Assembly: GCF_033446685.1 (NCBI RefSeq)
Contig: NZ_JAWQLY010000012.1
Location: 1-64,000 of the forward strand
From: Modicisalibacter sp033446685
GTDB lineage: Bacteria; Pseudomonadota; Gammaproteobacteria; Pseudomonadales; Halomonadaceae
Direction of reading: 5' to 3'
DNA length: 64,000 nt
Below the pieces are notes generated by a model, which was not told the DNA's origin, did not search any database, and saw only the letters and a program-made list of their open reading frames with translations. A program made the position numbers and the translations under genes. Positions 53,767-62,820 of this stretch are shown in pieces; position 1 is the first letter of the stretch, and every line of letters begins with the position of its first letter.

Positions 53767-55029
53767 ATGACCATCATCATGAGCCTGGTCGGGATGGCGG
53801 TGCTGATCCTGATCGCGCTGCTGTTTTCCAGCAACCGGCGCGCCATTCGCCTGCGTACCGTGGGCGGCGCCTTCGCCATCCAGGCCTGTATCGGCGCCTT
53901 CGTACTCTATGTGCCGTTCGGCCAGACCGTACTCAAGACCATTTCCGACGCCGTCAGCCAGGTCGTGCAATACGCCAACGACGGCATCGGCTTTCTGTTC
54001 GGCAGCCTCGCCGACCCCGGCAGTGGCGTGGGCTTCATCTTCGCCATCAAGGTGCTGCCGGTAATCATCTTCTTCTCGTCGCTGATCGCGGTGCTCTACT
54101 ACCTGGGCATCATGCAGTGGGTGATCCGCATTCTCGGCGGCGCGTTGCAGAAGCTGCTGGGCACCTCGCGGACCGAGTCGATGTCGGCCACCGCCAACAT
54201 CTTCGTCGGCCAGACCGAGGCACCGCTGGTGGTGCGTCCGTTCATCGCCAACATGACCCGCTCCGAACTGTTCGCGGTAATGTGTGGCGGGCTGGCCTCG
54301 GTGGCCGGCTCGGTGCTCGGCGGCTACGCCGCGCTGGGCATTCCCATGGAATACCTGGTCGCGGCCTCGTTCATGGCGGCCCCCGGCGGCCTGCTGTTCG
54401 CCAAGCTGATCATGCCCGAGACCGAGAAGCCCAACGACGACACCCAGCAGGTCGAGCAGATCGAGGCCGAGGATAAGCCCTCCAACGTACTCGACGCCGC
54501 GGCGGGCGGAGCGTCCTCGGGGCTGCTGCTGGCCGCCAACGTCGGCGCCATGCTGCTCGCGTTCATCGCCCTGATCGCCCTGATCAACGGCATGCTCGGC
54601 GGCATCGGCGGCTGGTTCGGCATGGACAGCCTGAGCCTGGAAATGATCCTCGGCTGGCTGTTCTCGCCGCTGGCCTTCCTGCTCGGCATCCCCTGGGACG
54701 AGGCGATCGTCGCCGGCTCGTTCATCGGCCAGAAGCTGGTGGTCAACGAGTTCGTCGCCTTCATCAATCTCGCCCCCTACATCGAGGGCGAGCAGATGGT
54801 GGCGGCCACCGGCCAGGCGATGAGCGAACACACCCAGGCGGTGCTGTCCTTCGCCCTGTGCGGTTTCGCCAACCTGTCGTCGATCGCCATCCTGCTCGGC
54901 GGCCTGGGCAGCATGGCGCCCAACCGTCGCCACGAGATCGCCAGCTTCGGCCTCAAGGCGGTTCTCGCCGGCACGTTGTCCAACCTGATGTCCGCGGTGA
55001 TCGCCGGGCTGTTCATCAGCCTGTCCTGA
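53767..55029 (+). CDS. nupC: Concentrative nucleoside transporter (NupC family)
   Basis: Inner-membrane CNT-type Na+ or H+ nucleoside symporter, 420 aa. The family core is complete: MSATANIFVGQTEAPLVVRP (residues about 140-160), a glycine-rich ASVAGSVLGGYAALGIP and GTLSNLMSAVIAGLF. The N-terminus begins with a membrane-targeting helix. AAAGGGAAG lies just upstream of the ATG. Downstream of DeoR operator O3 and upstream of deoC, part of the nucleoside-uptake pathway. Confidence 0.93.
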   Translation: MTIIMSLVGMAVLILIALLFSSNRRAIRLRTVGGAFAIQACIGAFVLYVPFGQTVLKTISDAVSQVVQYANDGIGFLFGSLADPGSGVGFIFAIKVLPVIIFFSSLIAVLYYLGIMQWVIRILGGALQKLLGTSRTESMSATANIFVGQTEAPLVVRPFIANMTRSELFAVMCGGLASVAGSVLGGYAALGIPMEYLVAASFMAAPGGLLFAKLIMPETEKPNDDTQQVEQIEAEDKPSNVLDAAAGGASSGLLLAANVGAMLLAFIALIALINGMLGGIGGWFGMDSLSLEMILGWLFSPLAFLLGIPWDEAIVAGSFIGQKLVVNEFVAFINLAPYIEGEQMVAATGQAMSEHTQAVLSFALCGFANLSSIAILLGGLGSMAPNRRHEIASFGLKAVLAGTLSNLMSAVIAGLFISLS

Positions 55030-55044
55030 GCCGGACTCCGGTTC

Positions 55045-55078
55045 GCGAATCGAGTGCCCTTTCAGGCGCTCGATTCGC
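55045..55078 (+). promoter_or_regulatory. Strong intercistronic hairpin between nupC and deoC
   Basis: A 14-bp stem formed by GCGAATCGAGTGCC (55045-55058) and GGCGCTCGATTCGC (55065-55078), with one T-G wobble and a 6-nt loop. It begins 15 nt after the nupC stop. There is no T-run, so it more likely modulates read-through or protects the mRNA 3' end of the nupC message. Confidence 0.6.
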
Positions 55079-55117
55079 CGTCGCCTCTTGCCCCTTTCCC
55101 ACAACGGTGACCTAACG

Positions 55118-55897
55118 ATGACAGCACGCCAAGACGTCGCCCGTCGGGCCCTCGCCCTGATGGACCTGACCAGCCTCAACGACGACGACAACGAGGAACG
55201 GATCAACGCACTGTGCCGTCAGGCGGCCACGCCCGCCGGCCATCCGGCCGCGGTCTGCATCTACCCGCGTTTCATCGCCACCGCACGTCAGGCGCTCGCC
55301 GAAGCCGGGCTGTCCGGCCGGGTGCGGATCGCCACGGTGACCAACTTTCCCCACGGCGCGGCCGATGTCGCCGCCGCCGAGGCCGAAACCCGCCAGGCGA
55401 TCGAAGCCGGCGCCGACGAAGTCGACGTGGTGTTCCCCTATCGCGCGCTGATGGCCGGCGACGAAGCGACCGGCCGCCAGCTGGTCGAAGCCTGCAGAAC
55501 GGCGTGCGGCGAGCGCTGCCTGAAGGTGATCATCGAAAGCGGCGAACTCGCCGACGCCGCGCTGATCCGCCGGGCAAGCCGGATCGCCATCGAGGCCGGT
55601 GCCGACTTCATCAAGACCTCGACCGGCAAGGTCGCGGTCAACGCCACCCTCGAGGCCGCCGAGATCATGCTCACCGCGATCCGCGACAGCGGGCGCGAGG
55701 TCGGTTTCAAGGCCGCCGGCGGCGTGCGCAGCGCCGACGATGCCGCCCACTACCTCGACCTGGCGGCCCGCTTGCTGGGCGACGCCTGGATCACCCCCGG
55801 GCACTTTCGCTTCGGCGCCTCGAGCCTGCTCGGCGACCTGCTCGAGACGCTCGACATCGCCCCGTCCGGTGGCGAGGCGACATCGGGAGGTTACTGA
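55118..55897 (+). CDS. deoC: Deoxyribose-phosphate aldolase
   Basis: Class I aldolase of 259 aa splitting deoxyribose 5-phosphate to glyceraldehyde 3-phosphate and acetaldehyde. The Schiff-base lysine is in DFIKTSTGKV, and VCIYPRFI, VDVVFPYRALMAG and VIIESGEL are conserved. The ATG at 55118 begins the conserved part, and its stop overlaps deoA by one base. First catabolic step for the deoxyribose formed by DeoA/DeoD and DeoB. Confidence 0.97.
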   Translation: MTARQDVARRALALMDLTSLNDDDNEERINALCRQAATPAGHPAAVCIYPRFIATARQALAEAGLSGRVRIATVTNFPHGAADVAAAEAETRQAIEAGADEVDVVFPYRALMAGDEATGRQLVEACRTACGERCLKVIIESGELADAALIRRASRIAIEAGADFIKTSTGKVAVNATLEAAEIMLTAIRDSGREVGFKAAGGVRSADDAAHYLDLAARLLGDAWITPGHFRFGASSLLGDLLETLDIAPSGGEATSGGY

Positions 55898-57246
55898 TGC
55901 TGATCGCCGAAATCATTCGCGCCAAGCGCGACGGCAAGGCGCTCGAGGCGCCAGCGATCCGCCAGTTCGTCAACGGCATCGCCGACGGCTCGGTGGGCGA
56001 CGAACAGATCGGCGCCTTCGCCATGGCGGTATTTCTCAACGACATGAACGACGCCGAACGCATCGCCCTGACCGAGGCGATACGCGATTCGGGCGAAGTG
56101 CTCAACTGGCACGACATGGACCTGCCCGGCCCGGTGATCGACAAGCATTCCACCGGCGGCGTGGGCGACGTAGTGTCGCTGGTGCTCGGCCCCTGGGTCG
56201 CCGCCTGCGGCGGCCACGTGCCGATGATCTCGGGTCGCGGGCTGGGCCACACCGGCGGCACGCTCGACAAGCTCGAGTCGATCCCCGACTACGACATCAC
56301 CCCCTCGAGCGCGCAGTTCCGGCGGCTGGTCAAGGATGCCGGCGTAGCGATCATCGGCCAGACCGGCGATCTCGCCACCGCCGACAAGCGCTTCTATGCG
56401 GTACGCGACGTCACCGCGACGGTCGAGTCGATCCCGCTGATCGTCGCCTCGATCCTCGGCAAGAAACTCGCCTGCGGGCTCGACGCGCTGGTGATGGACG
56501 TCAAGACCGGCGGCGGCGCCTTTATGCCTACCCATGAAGCCTCTCGAGAACTGGCCCGAGCGATCGCCACCATCGCCACCGGCGCCGGCACGCCGACCAG
56601 CGCGCTGATCACCGACATGGACCAGGTGCTGGCGGGCAGCGCCGGCAACGCCGTCGAGGTCGCCGAGGCGATCGCCGTGCTGCGCGGCGAGCGGCGTGAC
56701 AGCCGCTTATACCGGGTGACCCGCGCGCTGGCCGTGGTCATGCTCAAGTCCGGCGGGCTGGCCCGTGACGACGCCGATGCCGGCGCGCGTCTCGACAAGG
56801 CACTCGCCTCCGGGGCCGCCGCCGAGCGCTTCGCGCGGATGGTCGCCGGACTCGGCGGCCCGGCGGACATCGTCGAGCGCAGCGAGCATTACCTGCCCAA
56901 GGCGCCGGTGGTGCGCCCGGTCTTCGCTGGCGGTAGCGGCCATCTCGCCGCCATGGACACCCGCGCGCTGGGCATGACGGTGGTCGAGCTCGGCGGCGGA
57001 CGGCGCCAGGCCGGCGCGGCGATCGATCACGCCGTGGGGCTGAGCGACATCGCCGCGCTCGGCGAACGTGTCGACGGCGAGCGGCCGCTGGCCTTCGTCC
57101 ATGCGCGCAGCGAAGCCGAGGCCGAACGCGCCGCGACCAGCCTGCGCGAGGCCATGCGACTCGGCGAGGCACCGCCGCCGCGCCCGCTGGTCCACGCCAT
57201 CGTCGCCCCCGACGGTCGTCTCAGCGAACCCGGAGATCAGTCATGA
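55897..57246 (+). CDS. deoA: Thymidine phosphorylase
   Basis: Phosphorolytic enzyme of 449 aa converting thymidine to thymine and deoxyribose 1-phosphate. The phosphate-binding DKHSTGGVGDVVSLVLGP and the pyrimidine-nucleoside motif GRGLGHTGGTLDKLESIPD are intact (both near residues 80-125). The start lies in TGATG overlap with deoC and has GGGAGG 7 nt upstream. Longer in-frame ORF start lies inside deoC and is not used. Confidence 0.97.
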   Translation: MLIAEIIRAKRDGKALEAPAIRQFVNGIADGSVGDEQIGAFAMAVFLNDMNDAERIALTEAIRDSGEVLNWHDMDLPGPVIDKHSTGGVGDVVSLVLGPWVAACGGHVPMISGRGLGHTGGTLDKLESIPDYDITPSSAQFRRLVKDAGVAIIGQTGDLATADKRFYAVRDVTATVESIPLIVASILGKKLACGLDALVMDVKTGGGAFMPTHEASRELARAIATIATGAGTPTSALITDMDQVLAGSAGNAVEVAEAIAVLRGERRDSRLYRVTRALAVVMLKSGGLARDDADAGARLDKALASGAAAERFARMVAGLGGPADIVERSEHYLPKAPVVRPVFAGGSGHLAAMDTRALGMTVVELGGGRRQAGAAIDHAVGLSDIAALGERVDGERPLAFVHARSEAEAERAATSLREAMRLGEAPPPRPLVHAIVAPDGRLSEPGDQS

Positions 57247-58463
57247 AACGCGCCATCGTCCTGGTACTCGATTCCTTCGGCATCGGCAACGCACCGGATG
57301 CCGCCGACTTCGGCGACGCCGGTGCGGACACGCTCGGCCACATCGCCCGCCATCGGGCCGCTGCCGGCCGCCCGCTCCAGCTCCCCAACCTGGCGCGACT
57401 GGGCCTCTATCACGCTCACCACCTGAGCAGCGGCGAATGGGCAGCGGGGATCACACCTCTTGAGGCCGCCGATGGCGCCTGGGCCTGCGCCCGCGAGATC
57501 TCCTCCGGCAAGGACACGCCCTCAGGCCACTGGGAGATCGCCGGGGTGCCGGCGCTGTTCGAGTGGGGCTACTTTAGCGAGCATGAGAACAGCTTCCCGC
57601 CCGACTTGCTGGCAGCGCTAGTCGAGCGCGCCGAGCTGCCCGGCGTGCTCGGCAATTGCCACGCGTCGGGGATTCCGGTGCTCGAGGCGCTGGGCGAGGC
57701 GCACATCGCCAGCGGCAAGCCGATCGTCTATACCTCGGCGGATTCGGTATTCCAGATCGCCGCCCACGAGAGCCATTTCGGGCTCGACCGGCTCTATGCG
57801 CTCTGCGAGATCGCCCGCGAGCTGCTGATGCCCTACAACATCGGCCGGGTCATCGCCCGGCCGTTCGTCGGCGAGACGCCGGAAACCTTCGAGCGCACCG
57901 GCAATCGCCGCGACTACGCCATCGAACCGCCCAGCCCGACCGTGTTGCAGAAACTGCACGACAGCGGCGGCCGCGTTCTCGGCGTGGGCAAGATCGGCGA
58001 TATCTACGCCCACTGCGGCGTCTCGAAGGTGTTGAAGGCCCACGGCCATGACGCCTTGTTCGATGCCACGCTGGCCGCCATCGATGAAGCGGGCGATCGG
58101 ACGCTGGTGATGACCAACTTCGTCGACTTCGACACCCTCTACGGCCACCGCCGCGACCCGGAAGGCTACGCCAGCGCCCTGGAAGCGTTCGATCGTCGCC
58201 TGCCGGAGATCCAGGCCAGGCTACATCCGGGGGATCTTTTGATCCTCACCGCCGATCATGGCAACGACCCCACCTGGCGCGGCACCGATCACACCCGCGA
58301 GCAGGTGCCGATCTTGATTGGCGGCGACGTACTGGCGCCCGGTAGCTATGGCCGTCGCGAGACCTTCGCCGATATCGGCCAGACGCTCGCCGAGCACTTT
58401 GGCCTGGGTCCGATGGACTATGGCCGCTCGCTGTCAGCTGAAACGATTCGAGGAGATTCTTGA
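57243..58463 (+). CDS. deoB: Phosphopentomutase
   Basis: Mn-dependent mutase of 406 aa interconverting (deoxy)ribose 1- and 5-phosphate. The alkaline-phosphatase-superfamily metal motifs are LVLDSFGIGNAPD at the N-terminus and LTADHGNDPTWRGTDHTRE at the C-terminus. SGKDTPSGHWEI contains the phosphorylated Thr. The start overlaps the deoA stop (ATGA). It links nucleoside phosphorylases to DeoC. Confidence 0.97.
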   Translation: MKRAIVLVLDSFGIGNAPDAADFGDAGADTLGHIARHRAAAGRPLQLPNLARLGLYHAHHLSSGEWAAGITPLEAADGAWACAREISSGKDTPSGHWEIAGVPALFEWGYFSEHENSFPPDLLAALVERAELPGVLGNCHASGIPVLEALGEAHIASGKPIVYTSADSVFQIAAHESHFGLDRLYALCEIARELLMPYNIGRVIARPFVGETPETFERTGNRRDYAIEPPSPTVLQKLHDSGGRVLGVGKIGDIYAHCGVSKVLKAHGHDALFDATLAAIDEAGDRTLVMTNFVDFDTLYGHRRDPEGYASALEAFDRRLPEIQARLHPGDLLILTADHGNDPTWRGTDHTREQVPILIGGDVLAPGSYGRRETFADIGQTLAEHFGLGPMDYGRSLSAETIRGDS

Positions 58464-59194
58464 TGGCCACCCCGCATATCGAAGCAAAGCCGGGCGACTT
58501 CGCCGATACCGTGCTGATGCCCGGCGACCCGCTGCGCGCCCAGTTCATCGCCGAGACGTTTCTCGAGGACGTCGAATGCGTCAATCGCGTGCGCAACATG
58601 CTCGGCTTCACCGGCACCTACCAGGGTCGCAGGATCTCGGTGATGGGCAGCGGCATGGGGATCCCCTCGCTCTCCATCTACGCCAAGGAGCTGATCACCG
58701 AGTACGGCGTCGACCGCCTGGTACGGGTCGGCTCCTGCGGCGCGGTACGCGATGACGTCGCGGTCAACGACATCGTCGTCGGCATGGGCGCGTGCACCGA
58801 TTCCGGCGTCAACCGCGCGCGTTTCAATGGCCACGACTTCGCCGCCATCGCCGATTTCGAGCTGACCCGTCATGCCGTCGACGCCGCCCGGGAGCGTGGC
58901 ACGAAGGTCCTGGTCGGCAACCTGTTCTCGGCCGATCTCTTCTACACGCCGGATAGCGAATTCTTCCAGACCCTGAAACGCCACGGCATTCTCGGCGTCG
59001 AGATGGAAGCCGCCGGCCTGTATGGCGTCGCCGCCGAATTCGGTGCCCGCGCGCTGACGATCTGCACGGTTTCCGACCATATTCTCAAGGGCGAGGCGCT
59101 CGACGCGCAGGCGCGCCAGACCGGCTTTGCCGAGATGATGGCGATCACCCTGGAAGGGCTATTGAGAGACGACCAGGCGAGGCAACCCTCATGA
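58463..59194 (+). CDS. deoD: Purine nucleoside phosphorylase DeoD
   Basis: Hexameric phosphorylase of 243 aa splitting purine (deoxy)nucleosides. MPGDPLRAQFIAETFLEDV and VGSCGAVRDDV carry the phosphate and base contacts, and EMEAAGLYGVAAEFG the nucleoside site. AGGAG lies 7 nt before the ATG, which overlaps the deoB stop by one base; an in-frame TTG just upstream is disfavoured. It overlaps cdd at its 3' end. Confidence 0.96.
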   Translation: MATPHIEAKPGDFADTVLMPGDPLRAQFIAETFLEDVECVNRVRNMLGFTGTYQGRRISVMGSGMGIPSLSIYAKELITEYGVDRLVRVGSCGAVRDDVAVNDIVVGMGACTDSGVNRARFNGHDFAAIADFELTRHAVDAARERGTKVLVGNLFSADLFYTPDSEFFQTLKRHGILGVEMEAAGLYGVAAEFGARALTICTVSDHILKGEALDAQARQTGFAEMMAITLEGLLRDDQARQPS

Positions 59195-59613
59195 GCGCCA
59201 TCGATCCAAGCGTCGCCGAACGCCTGCTGGCGGTCCGCGACCAGGCCTACGCCCCCTATTCGGCGCATCCGGTGGGTGCGCTGATCGAAACCGCTAGCGG
59301 CCAGCGTTATGCCGGCTGCAACGTCGAGATCGCCAACTACAAGGGACTGTGCGCCGAGGCCGGGGCGATCGCCGCGATGGTCGCCAACGGCGAGCGGCTG
59401 ATCGACACGCTTTACGTGATCGGCCCCGCCGAGCATCTGTGCACGCCCTGCGGCGACTGCCGGCAACGGATCCGCGAATTCGCCTCGCCGGCGACGCGCA
59501 TCCATGTCCTCGATGGCAGCGGTCATTGGCTGAAGAGCTACACCATGGACGAGTTGCTTCCCGACTCGTTCGGCCCCGAGAACATCGGCAAGCCCTCGCC
59601 GATGCACGACTGA
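59191..59613 (+). CDS. cdd: Cytidine deaminase
   Basis: Short tetrameric-type enzyme of 140 aa converting (deoxy)cytidine to (deoxy)uridine. The zinc motif is CAEAGAIAAM (Cys, catalytic Glu) and PCGDCRQ (two Cys). Substrate residues VGALIETASGQRYAGCNVE are conserved. The start overlaps deoD by 4 bp (ATGA). It is the last gene of the deo run and feeds pyrimidine nucleosides into it. Confidence 0.96.
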   Translation: MSAIDPSVAERLLAVRDQAYAPYSAHPVGALIETASGQRYAGCNVEIANYKGLCAEAGAIAAMVANGERLIDTLYVIGPAEHLCTPCGDCRQRIREFASPATRIHVLDGSGHWLKSYTMDELLPDSFGPENIGKPSPMHD

Positions 59614-59733
59614 CCTCCGGCACTGCGTGAGACCATCGGCGCAGGGCCTTCCCGCCCATCCAACGCAGCACTTGGGTATACTCGGCCTTCCGTCATTCGC
59701 TCGTCCCACTCTGCAATCCGCTCGGAGTCGTCG

Positions 59734-60645
59734 ATGGTCTCAGCGCGTTTTTCGCCGTTCGAGCTGCTGCTGCTCAAGAGCCGCAACCAGACGGACACCG
59801 CCGCTCTGTTGTTGCTGGCCTGGGTGATGGTCAGCAAGGGCAACGTGCTGCCCGAGGACAAGCATTACCTGGAAACCCTGGCCGCCGGCTTTCGTCACGG
59901 TCATGACCTGGCACCGCTGATCGAGATCGCCGGCGCCCAGGACATGAGCGCCATCCAGTTGGCCGCCGAAGTGCTGCAGAAGGACTGGTGGAACGAGCAG
60001 TCGTTTCCGTTCCTGCGCCAGGCCATCGGCCTGGCCACCAGCAACGGCCAACTGGCCGCCAGCAACAATCATGTCCTGCGCTTTCTCGCCGACCTGCTGG
60101 GCGTCGCCCCGGCGGCCTTCGCCCAGCTTTTTCAGGAGGTCGCCGGACGCGCGCTGGAAAGCCCCGAAGACCCCAGCCGCGCCGATTACTGGCAGTCCCG
60201 CGAACATACCCGCCAGCAACAGTCCCAGCGCGAACAGGCCCGCGAACGCGAACGCGAACGCGAGCGCGAACAGCAGTACTCGCGGCAACGCCAGCGCGAC
60301 GAGCAGGCCGAGCGCCAGCGCAGGGAGCATGAAGAGCACCGTGAGCGCGAGGAGCATGCCTACCAGCGCCACTCTTACCGGCAGGGCGCCGGGGACCGGG
60401 ACGAACGCTACCGCAATGACCCGCCTCCGCCGGGCGATCGCTCGCTGCGCGCACTCCACGTCCTCGGGCTCGACGCCAAGGCGACCCGCAGCGACATCAA
60501 GAAAGCCTACCGGCGGCTCGCCCAGACCCATCATCCGGATCGCTTCTACAGCCACGGTGAGCGGCGCATGGCGACCGCCTCGCAACGCTTCCAGCGAATC
60601 AAGAACGCCTATGAGTATTTGATGCAAGATGCGCGATTTGTATAA
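59734..60645 (+). CDS. TerB-like/J-domain co-chaperone (DjlA-like)
   Basis: A 303-aa protein with three parts. Residues 1-130 look like a TerB-type helical domain (LLLLAWVMVSKGNVLPEDK). Residues about 150-215 are a highly charged Arg/Glu/Gln coiled segment. The C-terminus has a J domain (LHVLGLDAKATRSDIKKAYR, then HHPDRF with the HPD triad, residues about 232-300). It should stimulate a DnaK-type ATPase. There is no membrane segment, unlike DjlA. The next gene, a J-like membrane-tailed protein, overlaps its 3' end by 17 bp. Confidence 0.85.
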   Translation: MVSARFSPFELLLLKSRNQTDTAALLLLAWVMVSKGNVLPEDKHYLETLAAGFRHGHDLAPLIEIAGAQDMSAIQLAAEVLQKDWWNEQSFPFLRQAIGLATSNGQLAASNNHVLRFLADLLGVAPAAFAQLFQEVAGRALESPEDPSRADYWQSREHTRQQQSQREQAREREREREREQQYSRQRQRDEQAERQRREHEEHREREEHAYQRHSYRQGAGDRDERYRNDPPPPGDRSLRALHVLGLDAKATRSDIKKAYRRLAQTHHPDRFYSHGERRMATASQRFQRIKNAYEYLMQDARFV

Positions 60646-61048
60646 ACGCCTGGGGGTCGAACCGACCGCCGACGACACGACGATCGGCGCGGCCATCGAC
60701 GCCTGCGACAACAGCGCCCTGAAGGCCGACGCCGCCGCGGTGCTCAGCGTCGGCGCACGACGCGAAGCCTACGACGGCCTGCACGGCATGCTCAGCGAAC
60801 TGGGCCGTCTGCGAGCGCGACTGGGGCTGACCCACGGCGCGCACTGGCTGGGCAGCGTCGCCAACGATTTCTCGCTGGCGCCCGACCTCGCCCAGTCGCG
60901 CCACGACGAGCTGGTCGCCAAGCTCGACGCCGCGGTCGTCGGCCAGGCGCGGCTGACGCGCTGGCGGCGTCTTTTGCCCTGGCTGATCATCGCTGGTTTC
61001 ACCCTCATCGCCGCCGGGGGATTCCTCGCCGGCCGCTGGCTCGGCTGA
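60629..61048 (+). CDS. J-like protein with C-terminal membrane anchor
   Basis: A 139-aa protein. Residues 1-55 resemble a J domain (LYKRLGVEPTADDTTIGAAI ... ARREAYDGLHGML) but lack the HPD triad, so it would not stimulate DnaK by the usual mechanism. The rest is helical and ends in a transmembrane segment (WLIIAGFTLIAAGGFLAGRW). It starts 17 bp inside the J-domain gene, indicating tight co-expression. The two might interact or jointly position a DnaK system at the membrane. Confidence 0.7.
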   Translation: MRDLYKRLGVEPTADDTTIGAAIDACDNSALKADAAAVLSVGARREAYDGLHGMLSELGRLRARLGLTHGAHWLGSVANDFSLAPDLAQSRHDELVAKLDAAVVGQARLTRWRRLLPWLIIAGFTLIAAGGFLAGRWLG

Positions 61049-61070
61049 GCCGACACGCGCCTGCCCCTCC

Positions 61071-61176
61071 CCCGCGCTGCGCGGGAAAGAGACTCGACCA
61101 TCCCGCCGAGCGGCTAAGCGACCGGCCGCCGCCATGCGCTGCACGCATGGCCTCATTCCCAGCTTGCGTTGGGAAT
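61071..61176. repeat. Cluster of three short hairpins
   Basis: Three consecutive inverted repeats: CCCGCG/CGCGGG (61071-61085), GCCATGCG/CGCATGGC (61131-61151) and ATTCCCA/TGGGAAT (61155-61176). They occupy the spacer after the J-like gene. None has a T-run. They may act together as a REP-like mRNA 3'-end element. Confidence 0.55.
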
Positions 61177-61254
61177 CCCCTCGTTCAGAGCGTTAGAGTG
61201 GCCCGCCATGCCGGCGGCGCATGCGCCGCAAAATAACGATAACGGAGATGAACG

Positions 61255-62820
61255 ATGCAGACTTCGCTACGGCCGCTCGTATTCTGGCCGACTTTCCTTG
61301 TGCTGTTGGCGGCAGTGGTCACCAGCTATATCGACCTGGACGCGTTTCTGGCGACCGCCAGCGCGCTCAACGACGCGGTCCTGACCAACTTTTCGTGGCT
61401 GTTCAGCCTGGGTAGCCTGTACCTGCTGATCATGGCGGTAATCGTCTACTTCTCCCCGCTTGGTCGTATCCGCATCGGCGGCCAGGATGCCACGCCGCTG
61501 CTTTCCCGGCTGCGCTGGTTCTCGATCACGCTGTGTACCACGCTGGCGGTGGGCGTGCTGTTCTGGACCACCGCCGAGCCGCTCTATCATTACATGGGTC
61601 CGCCCGCTTCCAGTGGCCTGGAAGCGGGTTCGAGCGACGCCATGCTGTTCGCGATGTCGACCATGTTCCTACACTGGTCGTTCACGCCCTATGCGGTGTA
61701 CGCCGTGCCGGCGCTGATCTTCGCCCTGGCCTTCTACAACCTGCGCCTGCGCTTTTCGATCTCGAGCATGCTGGAGCCGATCTTCGGACCCAAGGTCAAG
61801 CGCTTCGGTGGTCTGATCGATGCGGTCTCGCTCTATGCGCTGGTAGCGGGCATGGCGTCTTCTCTCGGTACCGGCGCGCTGACGCTGGCGGGCGGCGCGG
61901 GCCAATACCTCGGCGGCGAGACCAGCCCGCTGCGACTCGGCGTGATCATCGCCATCATCGTGGTGACCTTCGTCGTTTCCGCGGCCAGTGGTCTGCAGAA
62001 GGGGATCGCCCGGCTGTCGTCGCTGAACGCCGTTCTGCTGCTGATTCTCGGCGTGTTCATGTTCATCGTCGGGCCGACCGTCTTCTGTCTGGCGCTGGGC
62101 GTCGAGTCGTTCGGGGTCTATCTCGACAACTTCTTCACCAAGAGCCTGTTCACCGGCGCCGCCGGCAACGACCAATGGCCGCAGTGGTGGTCGATCTTCT
62201 ACTGGGCGGTGTGGTTCGCCTGGGCACCGGTGGCGGCCCTTTTCCTGGGCAAGATCTCGCGGGGCTACACCGTGCGCGAGTTCCTGCGCGTCAACCTGCT
62301 CTACCCGGCGCTGTTCGCCAGCGTGTGGATCCTGATCTTCTCCGGTACCGCGCTCTACTTTCAGTCCCAACTGGGGCAGACCGATGCCGGCGCCGATCTC
62401 TACGCCATCCTCAATGACCGCGGCGTCGAAAACGTGCTCTACGAGCTGTTCCGCCAACTGCCGTTCTCGCAGGTGTGGATTCCGCTGTTGCTGTTCATCG
62501 CCTATATCTCCTATGTCACCGCGGCGGACTCACAGACCGACGCCATCGGCAACCTCTGCACCCGCGGGCTGACCGCCGACTCCGATCTCAACGCCGGCAT
62601 CGCCATGAAGGTGATCTGGGGCGTGATCGTCGGCGTGGTTTCCTGGGTGATGGTCAGCTTCGTGGGTATCGATGGCGTGAAGATGCTCTCCAACCTCGGC
62701 GGGCTACCCGCCATGCTGATCGTGCTGCTGGCCACCGGCTCGCTGTGGGTCTGGCTCAAGCATCCCGCGCGGCTCGAGGCCGTGCCGACACCCTCCCGCA
62801 CTGTCAAGGACGACGCATGA
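61255..62820 (+). CDS. BCCT-family transporter
   Basis: Twelve-helix secondary transporter of 521 aa in the betaine/carnitine/choline family. The signature region in TM4-5 reads FLHWSFTPYAVYAVPALIFA, and the second conserved block WAPVAALFLGKISRGYTVREF matches the BCCT W-x-x-W-x-P and RISRG-type loop. Charged or long N- and C-terminal osmosensor tails are not evident. GGAG upstream of the ATG. The hydrolase gene overlaps its stop by 4 bp. Substrate not assignable. Confidence 0.9.
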   Translation: MQTSLRPLVFWPTFLVLLAAVVTSYIDLDAFLATASALNDAVLTNFSWLFSLGSLYLLIMAVIVYFSPLGRIRIGGQDATPLLSRLRWFSITLCTTLAVGVLFWTTAEPLYHYMGPPASSGLEAGSSDAMLFAMSTMFLHWSFTPYAVYAVPALIFALAFYNLRLRFSISSMLEPIFGPKVKRFGGLIDAVSLYALVAGMASSLGTGALTLAGGAGQYLGGETSPLRLGVIIAIIVVTFVVSAASGLQKGIARLSSLNAVLLLILGVFMFIVGPTVFCLALGVESFGVYLDNFFTKSLFTGAAGNDQWPQWWSIFYWAVWFAWAPVAALFLGKISRGYTVREFLRVNLLYPALFASVWILIFSGTALYFQSQLGQTDAGADLYAILNDRGVENVLYELFRQLPFSQVWIPLLLFIAYISYVTAADSQTDAIGNLCTRGLTADSDLNAGIAMKVIWGVIVGVVSWVMVSFVGIDGVKMLSNLGGLPAMLIVLLATGSLWVWLKHPARLEAVPTPSRTVKDDA

